NCBI RefSeq assembly: GCF_026210795.1
Contig: NC_089439.1
Coordinates: 3,348,001 to 3,412,000 of the forward strand
Reading direction: 5' to 3'
DNA length: 64,000 nucleotides
From: Rhizophagus irregularis
Taxonomy: Eukaryota > Glomeromycota > Glomeromycetes > Glomerales > Glomeraceae
In this document: one piece after another, positions 55,191 through 64,000 of the stretch
How the letters are laid out: each line of letters starts with the position of its first letter
Numbering within the stretch: position 1 is the first letter of the stretch
Made by a program: the position numbers and the translations under genes
The notes under the pieces: generated by a model
Told to the model about the DNA's origin: nothing
Seen by the model: the letters and a program-made list of their open reading frames with translations, nothing else
The model's database searches: none

Positions 55191-55985
55191 TGGCTGACTT
55201 TACGTCTAGATAATGGTGTCGTGTTCCAGGTTGACTATTACAAAGAAGGCGATGATATATTCTTCGACATTGGTGGTAATAGAATTCCATTTGGTAATGT
55301 AAAAGTTGGACACGTCGTGAAGTTTATCTCACATGAAAGAAAATTAAATAATTTTGACGTATTGAATCTTTGGGGAGTTGACGTCGATAAAAGTAAGCAA
55401 GAAATCATGGAACACCATTTTGAAAGATATTTTGAAATTGATCGTAAACTTACGGATAACATCCACATCGTTGCTGCCATCGCAACTACCATTACCGGTA
55501 AGTGTCTCACAATTTTTGTTAATAATATTAAATATGCTTTCTCGTTGTCCATTATTCTATAGACTTTCTCCGATATTCATTCGTAGGATTTCTCGGTTCT
55601 GTGCAAATCAATAATTCCGAAGAAAAAAAAAAGCAGATTTCCTTACAGCGGAGGAGTTCTAACAGTAGTTGGCAAAGATGATAATATATACAGAATGCCA
55701 TCTGCTTTTATGGATGAGCTGATGCGACGACGAGTTATTTCTGATTTATATGTGTCTTTCCCTGAAGTTCCAATTATGGTCACGAGGTCACTGGACAATG
55801 GCATATAATAGAAAATCGTGATGGCGGAAAAAATAAGCACTCATACAGCGATATAGTAATTACAACGGTTCGTCAAAAAATTGTTCTCGAGCTTCTTGCC
55901 ACTGCAACGAAAGAGGGCCTCAGTGAACACTTTGAAAGGGTTCTTAGGTATGCTGAACAATTATCTGCAAACATATTTGGATAGT
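55191..55985 (+). pseudogene. Unrecognised broken gene
   Basis: The frame from 55221 reads DYYKEGDDIFFDIGGNRIPFG and LWGVDVDKSKQEIMEHHFE up to ITTITG, where a GTAAGT donor (about 55500) and a later ATTCGTAG acceptor (about 55587) would fit an intron. Beyond that, protein-like pieces lie in more than one frame (VLTVVGKDDNIYRMPSAFM; TTVRQKIVLELLATATKEG near 55860-55915). It is disrupted in a few places. Not similar to any family I know. It may belong to the neighbouring virus-like element or be a host gene. Confidence 0.35.
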
Positions 55986-55989
55986 TCAT

Positions 55990-57740
55990 TTTATGTGTGA
56001 AGATGATTATGAAATAAACTTCAGTGGATGATTAATGTAATAATGAATGCCCGATATACAGGTAGCATAGCGCTGGTACCATTGAGTATATTGTAGATCA
56101 GGCTGTACTATTACGATCTTAGTTAACTTTTTATATACCATATAAAAGTTCTAAAAATCTAATTTTTAATGCTTATTAGTTTTTAGTAATATTTGGGTTG
56201 GTTGTAAAACTGTAAATAAAAAGTGAGAAATTTCTTTGTGTATTTTGATCAGCATGATGCTAACTTTATTATTACAATAAAAAAACATATAATGCAGTTT
56301 GTAAAATAATTCACTCACCGCAAACTTTGGTAAACTTTATTAATAAATACAATAAGAGAGTAAACGAAACATGTGATGCTGTCATTCTCCCAGCATCAAG
56401 TTATTTCTTTGCCTTCTCAGGTTTCTTATAAATTTTTACAACCAACTTGTTTCTCTACAAAATTTTCTTCTATCTATATCTCTTCTACACAGATTATGTA
56501 AATAATATTCCCCACAAGTGAACTACATGATATTTAACATTAATGCGCATTTATTTATCAAGTTACACCTCGAAAAATATTCTCGATATTCTCGATACTC
56601 TTTTCGGCCGAATTCTTTATTGATGCACATGACTCGCCTTGATGATCGTGATACATAACGAACTAATATACATGATTATTGGCTACGGACTATGCCCACC
56701 CGTATATTGAGTAAGATTTCGTGTTTTTCACATAAATATTTTGTTCTGGGTTCGTTAGGATAGTGGCCGTTATTTTGAACGTAGAATATGCGAAAAAATT
56801 AAATATATGAATTACATATTATAAGATCATTGATTATAGGAGATCGAAACTTTTGGATGCTAGACAAACAAACTCCTTAATTTTTTGTATCCTATTAGGA
56901 ACAACGATTTCCGGTTTTTCGTCATACCATACCTCAATAAGAAAATTCCACAAATGCAACTTTTTTTTACCTTTTTTGCCGATCACGATTAATGAGTTTT
57001 TAGACATCTTTATACCAGCTAGTGCTATGAATCCTCAAATGCAATTCGGTATCTTTGGAAGAAGGCATCAAGTTCTAATCCATTCAAAAAAAGAGCGCGA
57101 TATTCGATCATAGATTCCTCATTAAGAATTTTCTCAGCTATCTGGATGCATCAGATCTGGAATTTACGATTTTTCTTAGATGATTCTTCCAAATTCTGAG
57201 CATTCTGCCTCAAGCTCAGTGATACGCTATCTCAATAATTCGAGCTCTGATGACATAATCAGTAATACTTTTTCCACGATGGAATTATTTACTAATATTA
57301 TATTGTGAATGTAAAGACTTGCTTTATTAATACAGAGATAAAAAAATAAATACATATCGGACGCTGACCGTAATAAATGCGAAAAATAAAATACAGGATC
57401 AGGACTTTGCCCGTAATACATGATTTTAACGAGCGCCCCGCTGAAATTTCTATGCTAAGACTTATCTATAGTATCTGATTTTTCCGCAAGACTGCTCGAT
57501 GACCTTAGTGAGAGGCGCTTAAACATATTTAAAATCTATTAAACTCACGTGGACGACAGTACCATGGGACTTACTGCATCTCGGGATGTGTTATCTTATT
57601 GGCCAGAGAATTCCTCGTGTCCTAGCAGTCTGGCATAGTTTTGTTGTACCAGAAAATACATCTTCACATAGCTTGTAGCCACAACTCCTATGCTTTTTTA
57701 TTACTCTCCACTTCGAGAATCTGAGTCCGGTTTTTGTACC
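55990..57740. other. Stretch with no supported gene
   Basis: AT-rich and mixed. A 57-aa minus frame (57007-56834, MSKNSLIVIGKKGKKK...) looks more protein-like than its surroundings but is unrecognised. It may belong to the virus-like element downstream. Confidence 0.3.
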
Positions 57741-59264
57741 TCCTCTAATAACCATGCAATATGACCGAGAACTTAACCATATTTACCATACTCTCGTCTT
57801 TGTATACAACGACCCCCGGTTCGGATAGTTTGAATTTTAGTCTATCTTGGTCGTCAAGCGAGCATTCCATAAAGTACCTTTTACGGTTTGATAAAGCGGA
57901 TTCGAGTTGAACGGCATTCTGAGCAATACCCTTAAAAAGATCTTCGTCCTTTACCTCTGTCACACCGACAGTTTTTGCGGTTTGGAGTAAGTCTATTGCG
58001 AAATCGATAGGAGCAGACATATTGTGATTTCGATGCTTCGTTCCCGCTAATTGGAATGGACTTAAGACGGGCCTTCAGTTCAGTTACAAAGATTGTTAAG
58101 TATTACCTTGGAAGAATCCTCTTTCAGTTCTTTATACTAGCAAGCGAAAGGCGGGAACACTGATAATGAGGGATCGTCTGATTCGCCAAGATCATAAAGC
58201 TGACACACCTTCGGAACGACCAGTCTGAAAATGGTTTTGAGGGCGTTCAATAACATGGTAAACTTGAGATTGTTCTTTGATACAAATATGTGAAGCATCT
58301 CACGAAGGCCCTGATCGTTTCGAGGAGAGAATTTTCCACTGTCATTTAACATGACAAGTTTCGGTCCATCGTTTTCAAGTGCTGGTGTCTTGTGCACTCC
58401 ACGTATGTGTTCTTTTGAGGCCATCGAGGGTCGCGTGTTCGATATTCACTGTCCACTCCACTTGAAGCTCCTCGTTCGTTTCGGGCTAACGACAACGTCG
58501 AATGCTGTAAAGCAACAACCGGGTCAGTGAAAAACCATAACCTGAATTTCGTTTACCTCAGGCAAGGAAAAAATACGTACCATGGACAGACTTGTTAAGC
58601 AATGCCTGCAACGAAGCGAGTTGGTCAAGCAATTCCTGTTCACGGCTCGAAGCAGCAGTCGACAAGGATGGACTATGACATGAATATTCTTCTTAGGCGG
58701 TTTCTCAGACAAGTAGTCTCAAATATCATTTATTGCCGACAGCTCTTCATTCTCCTCGAGTGAGATATTACTCAAGGGATCGACGTGATCGCCACCTTCC
58801 ATAGCTTGAGACTGTCTGCAGGAAAATTGTCGAACTCTGGTGCCTTTTTTGCCTTCATAGCAGCTTCCTTGAGGTCACCAATAGACTATTTTTATCTATA
58901 TGAACAGGGAAAGCGTTTACGAGTGTATTTCCTTTGACGAGACAGAGTAACGTGACGTCGTGACGGGAAACGTAGCCATTTTCGAGTTTTATACTATTTT
59001 TTGTGAAATTTTATTGGTGCAAACTGACGTACATGAGGACAAGAATAAAAAATACCAAGTGAGGGTATATGTGAAAAATTCAGCTGTTGCACAGACCCTG
59101 CCGTGTGATCATTTATTTACTAACATCGAAATTTCCGAGACCGTGCGGTCCCCGGAAATCATAGCCATTGGCTACTCTTCAAGTATGACACTACAAACAA
59201 TTGTTAAGAGTGTCATGTGCCCTTCAAGATTTATTCTTTATTCTCCGTTTATTCTTTGCGTTAT

Positions 59265-59770
59265 TCACTTGTTTTTTCTTGGAATATCACAAATAACAGA
59301 AGAAACGGAAGAAACAGAAGATTCGGAAGATTCGGATAAACTATCGTGCAGCTTATGATCATTTCCTCCTCTGAAATACTTTTTAGTAAGCAACTCCCGA
59401 AATTCATAATAAAGATCCTTATCAGAATAAAGTTCTTCCTCATCTATAAACGGAATGCTCATTCCATACAATGAAATTTCGCTACGACATAGATTAATGA
59501 TTGCTTCGTGGACTGTCAACCACGATTGACCTAAAACTAATGGGTATTTGGATGATTTATGATTTAACGATAATAATCTACAATATTTTTCTTCTCCGAT
59601 TGCGTCTTTGTTATATCTTTTAATAAGCATAGATACACGTCTTCTCCCGTGATTTGTTTTCAGTTTGTCAAACAATTCCTTGTTTATAATATAAAGTGGG
59701 AAGCTGTATCAACAAGTGCAGCGACTACATATTTCCCCTCTACTAGTGTTTTTACAAATACCATTGTATA
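59265..59770 (-). pseudogene. Retropepsin-like aspartic protease piece (fossil)
   Basis: A minus-strand stretch has the layout of a retropepsin-type protease: a DTAS motif resembling the catalytic D(T/S)G site, then about 60 residues on SSKYPLVLGQSWLTVHEAI, like the second hydrophobic-Gly strand of the fold, and an acidic Ser-rich tail (SESSESSVSSVSS). It is broken. It may belong to the Polinton-type element around it or be an LTR-retroelement or domesticated piece. Confidence 0.45.
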
Positions 59771-60479
59771 AATCTTTCGAACCGGTCTATAGATAAAATG
59801 AATAAAAAATAATGTTTTACTGTAAATTGGACGGAACATTTATTTCACCTTGATATGAAATTTTATCTCAGTCAACATGTCACTAAGAAGATTATCTCTA
59901 ATACTCTAATATTGCCAATATCTTCTTCAGTAATCTGCTCTTCTTTAGACAATTCATAGTAGAGATTGTATAAGTTTTCAACGTTTTCAAGAAGTTCTAT
60001 TTTATTCACATACCATTCTCTGTATCTGATTATTCGTTTTCTGTATGAGTCCTCATTCGGAAATAACATTATGGCGATAGTTCTTATGTATTCGTTTCTT
60101 TTCGCAATTTCTTCACATAGCCAACATATTCTTTTAACGAGCACGGAGTGCACTGTCTATTATTTTTATTTGCGCTTTCTCAATATCTTTCCATATAATA
60201 ATACCTTTTGAAATTAAACTGTTATTTTCTATCTCAATCACGTTATACAATACCTGCATTGTATACTTATCATTTAAATTTTTTGTAATAAAAATAAATA
60301 CACCTTATTGCCTATATAAATAATCCATGAATGATACGGCTGGTTCTAACCAGGGAATCGAATGAGAGGACTTTCCGTACTTCGTCTACTACCTACCATT
60401 CCAAGTTTTACATAATATTATAGTTCGCTATAATGGAGGACATATTCATCTCTAGGTCCAAGATGCGTTATTAACTTTT

Positions 60480-62095
60480 CTACAGATACATAATTTTTTT
60501 CCCCATCCTTTCTAAGTATATCTCCTGCTTCGGACTAAATTGTTCACGTTTTACCTTAATATTTTCAACCGTTGGAGGTAGATCCTGCAAATAGTTATGC
60601 GTTTGTGAGGGGAAATGGCATTCAAGTTGCACATAATAACCTCGTGATGCATCATTCCGTTTCTTTAGGATAGTATCGAGCACTTTTTTGTTATTCCCTG
60701 GATCTTTAAGAAACTCATTACTATATTACCTCCGATTGGCAGATATTGACTCATTGCCCATCCATAAAGATTATTTGCATCAACGTATGACAGCCATGTT
60801 TTTGGACTGCGCATGTAAAAGTTTTTGCATTTTGGGTTATTGGCCCTAAAGTAACGCCTACATGCCATTGTAATTCCACCACGTCTCGCTTTTTCTGCAA
60901 AGTCATGCATCTCCATATCTGTAAAAGTTCGATTTTCACTTCTGTGTATTTTAACATCGCATCCCAGTTTAGGGATGCTGCAGATACGTAATGGCTTGGA
61001 TCTAATTCCAAGCAAGAGCACATCGGTTTTAAATACAAATCATGGTACTCCTCCAGATTTTTGCATTTGAATTCATTCAATACTTTTTCTGCATGTTTAT
61101 AGTCTTTCTGTGTTATCTTTCTTTTAAGAACTCCAAGAAATTTTTCGATTGGTGGTATTGACGTTTCTTTGAATTTTTCGTGTGAATCGATATACTCATA
61201 TGGGAAATACCTTTTCTGAGAAGTAAAACAATCATTTCTATCGGAATTCCTTTATCCATGTAGTGCTTCATTGTTATTTTATATTTTTCTAGATAGCCCA
61301 TACACCGATTTTTATCTATTCAAAAATAGTGATTGCCGTTAATTTTTTACTGCATGCACCTATATTCTCTCCTAAAGTGGCTAAGCCATGATTCATAAAC
61401 TGAAATGAGTCAATGTATTTTAACTGGCCAACTCTCATTGACTTGTATCGTTCAAAAGTTTCTGCAATGACTGTGCGAAGGCTGATTGACTGAGTACGAA
61501 TCATAGCCTCGGAAATTATGTATAACTACTGTATAGGTGTTCTCCATGGTTTTATTTGTCGGTCTTTTATATCCTTTGCATTATTGAATTTGTTGAGATC
61601 ATCATTTCTAGTTTTATTTGCCATAACAGAATTTGCAAATATTTTGTTAATTCGTTTACTTCTATATCCATTCTTTTTACGAATTCCTCTGTAGCATTAG
61701 GTCCATGGCCCCAGATTTTTCCCGTATCCATCCAATGAATTGTATAACTCATTGCTTTTTGTTCTGAAATTTTTCACATAGACCCTCCATACTTCTCATC
61801 AGTTTTTTTATGTTTGGACTCAAAATCTACTTTAATTACACAAGGGGCGTACTCCATTAGCCTTTAGTCTTTGGAAGTGTAACTTTTTGCGGTGTATTGT
61901 CCATCCTGTAACACCAACTCCGATGGGTTTCAAGTCTTTCCTTGCAAGGAAATGTTTGTGTGCATTTATCACAGAAGTGTTTTTCCCTTTGTGAGCCGTA
62001 TCTCCGTATAATAATCTGTAGATATTCTTTACCCAAATGTAGTGATACTTGAACTGAAATTACAATACTTCATCTAACATACTTTGCCGACGATT
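60480..62095 (-). pseudogene. Family-B DNA polymerase remains of the Polinton-type element
   Basis: In order along the minus strand: a zinc-finger-like block of the N-terminal part (HFCDKCTQTFPCKERLETH, about 62000), exonuclease-side remains, a block KCKNLEEYHDLYLK (about 61070-61040), RRGGITMACRRY (about 60890), and YVDANNLYGWAMSQYLP (about 60790-60740), the signature of protein-primed DNA polymerases of Polintons and related viruses. The parts are interrupted several times and the polymerase C-terminus is poorly preserved. Family assignment rests on these motifs. Confidence 0.72.
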
Positions 62096-62164
62096 TCTTT
62101 TGGGTTTTTCGTCAATTCACCTTCTTTTAAGCTAGAAAGAGTTTTCTTGGCTAATTAGGTAAAA

Positions 62165-64000
62165 ATTTTTAAACAAACAATACTATAACAGATAAGATAT
62201 TATTAATTGGTTTAACGCAAGATTTGGGGTACAAAAAAATTTTTTAGAGCCCATTTTTGACTGTTCACTAATAAATTTGGGACTAAATAAATACTGCCAA
62301 ATATTTATTTAATTTGACATGACGGACAAATTTTGAGTATTTCATAAATCCGCCATGATGAGGTATAGTCGGTACAGATACAAAAAATTAAACTATTCCA
62401 AATATTGTTTAATGAAAATTTTACGCATTTGTTAATTAAATAAATCAGTCATTTCAAAAGGAATACTACCTTTTGTACTAATATTGATTTCATATTTTAT
62501 TTTTTTATTTATATTTTTAAGATGATGTCAAAGCTTTATATAACCACATAAGAAATTTAGTATCTAACCTAAAATACATTTGAGATCCCACCATAGTTCA
62601 AAACCAACAGAAAAATTGCTCTGCTGTTTTTAGCATTAAGCTATAGGCTCACCCTCTTGTCAAAGAATCAAACGGAGAAAAATCTAAACCAAGTTGGTAA
62701 ACACAAATTCTACCAACTAAACCTGTAAAACATCTACACAAAATAGAATTAGCAAAAATACAAATCCTTTTGAAAAAGAAAAGAGAAAATGAAATTAAAT
62801 ATACTGAATAAATATGAAAAAAGGGAAAGGACGGCCTAACAACTAATTACAAAGTAACATGATCTTTTTTGTTTCTACTCTTGACCAATTTTCCGCTATT
62901 TGAGGAGTCTCCACTCTTCTAGTAATTATTGGTAATTCCTTGATACCTACTCTGATCATGCAGATTCCTTACATATCCTCTTTCTTAAAGAAGACTCTGA
63001 TGAATCTTTGCATGGTTAGGGGAAACATATTAATATCTGTTTATAAATGATCTTTTTTTTTTCCTCGTATCGTCCAACTTGCAGGAACCATTGTGTAGGG
63101 ATACTATTATCCGTCCAATCATTCCTTGGAATTGAATCAGACAAAAAGAGATAATTCAATTTTGATATGCATAACGTAATATTTCATCTGTATCTTAACA
63201 TTCATTAATTGAAAATTTTCTTTAGCTTCCATGAGGCATGTACATCATACAACAAGATTTTTCCAACACAAGCAAGACCTGTATTCAATTTTTTCTTTTT
63301 GGATCTTTTTGCTGCAGGGGATCTCATTTGATTATTAAGTGTATTTTTTCTGGGATATTTGTAAATAATTGGTTCTCTTGATTTATGGAATATCAGAAAT
63401 TACTGTATTTGGGAATCATACGATTACGTAAAAGAATAATCGTATTCTTTTTTCGTATTAATAATGTATTTGGATCATCGACGTGCTGAGCTCATGGACC
63501 GTTCTTGGGCATTAGAATTTGAACGAGCGTGAGTATTATCCTCCAATTTACTTGTGCCATCATTAACTACTTTAGTATGTTGGTTGTATGGTTTCAGGTA
63601 GAATATTATGAAAACTCTCTAAAAAAGCATGAACTTTCATTTCTTTGAAGATGTATTAGCTTTATTTATATGAAGTTTGTATCTTAAAAATTTATTTCAA
63701 TAAAGAAAATTTTACTGCGGAAAATTTCATGAAAAAAATTTTTCAGGAAATATTTTCCTGATATTTACATATGATTCACATCATTTGGTTTCCTTATCGG
63801 ATAACTGACTAAGTCATGACAAAAAGATAGTCATTGTCAAAGCCACAGAGGTTCACCTTTCTTTCCCAGCTTTAATGTATTCAATGATACACATTCAAGG
63901 ATCACTGGTGATAGAAAAAAGTACTGGTTCCAAAGGAGAGAGAAAGAAATTTTCTTGCTCATATTTTTCTATAATATGATTTTTCTGTGGGTAATAATAT
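62165..64000. other. End of window, nothing named
   Basis: The minus strand at about 62760-62560 has decayed protein-like text (GLVGRICVYQLGLDFSPFDS), probably a transposon scrap. On plus at 63468-63530 a short frame, YLDHRRAELMDRSWALEFER, ends at GTGAGT like an exon end. Neither can be assigned. Confidence 0.3.

Larger units (their letters stand above)
57745..62095 (-). mobile_element. Polinton/Maverick-type element, decayed (fossil)
   Basis: The minus strand carries remains of a self-synthesising DNA transposon of the Polinton/Maverick group. Parts, in minus order: protein-primed family-B DNA polymerase remains (about 62095-60480); an unrecognised frame (60153-59872); a retropepsin-like protease piece (about 59765-59265); and unrecognised frames (about 58870-58520, 58424-58137, 58020-57745). 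No integrase, ATPase or capsid gene was recognised and no long terminal inverted repeats were found, so the limits are those of the recognisable remains. It is broken in many places, at least ten by rough count, and looks old but not ancient, since motifs are still readable. Confidence 0.6.

Noticed and set aside
60330-60385. Sequence resembling a tRNA B box (CATTCGATTCCC on minus)
   Set aside because: No matching A box at the right distance and no cloverleaf stems could be drawn.

Overview
The window looks like nuclear DNA of an arbuscular mycorrhizal fungus (Glomeromycotina, Rhizophagus irregularis or a close relative). The grounds are strong AT bias, short GT-AG introns of about 70-105 bases, many DNA-transposon remnants, and the mix of expanded families seen in that lineage: BTB-BACK-TLDc proteins, Cys-rich TKL-type protein kinases, Sel1-repeat proteins, F-box proteins and RTC4-like proteins. 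The species is inferred from family content; no database search was run.

Layout. 1-8.7 kb is a transposon and pseudogene graveyard: a pogo/Tigger transposase relic, a decayed RTC4-like gene on the minus strand beside a tandem mini-exon array, a 961-bp pogo-type element with internal 147-bp repeats, a MULE transposase tail with a SWIM motif, and a hAT MITE. 9-19.5 kb holds three BTB-BACK-TLDc genes and one F-box-type gene. 20.3-31.2 kb holds two paralogous Cys-rich kinase genes. The second is interrupted inside a coding exon by a 133-bp inverted-repeat element. Between the kinases lie a 78-aa basic protein gene and several MITEs. 32.4-39.2 kb is a Sel1-repeat cluster: one gene on plus with a lost 3' end, one fragment on plus, and two close tandem copies on minus. 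40-49 kb has few genes: a BED-finger hAT remnant, a GC-rich repeat split by a MITE, a second 78-aa gene paralogous to the first, three more MITEs and short zinc-finger ORFs. 49-54 kb has a gag-like scrap, a LINE 3' end with its poly(A), and a membrane-protein gene with an in-frame stop. 55-62.1 kb has unrecognised broken ORFs and a decayed Polinton/Maverick-type element carrying family-B DNA polymerase remains. 62.2-64 kb shows nothing I can name.

The intact genes form no pathway. They are members of large families that probably act in signalling and protein turnover: BTB and F-box proteins as ubiquitin-ligase adaptors, Sel1 proteins as scaffolds, and kinases. I see no rRNA, tRNA or CRISPR. 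The most interesting items are the pair of 78-aa proteins with a shared C-terminal motif, the acidic repeat expansion inside a TLDc domain, the MITE inside a kinase exon with a possible intron fate, the duplicated promoter block before a Sel1 gene, and the mini-exon array near 2.3 kb.
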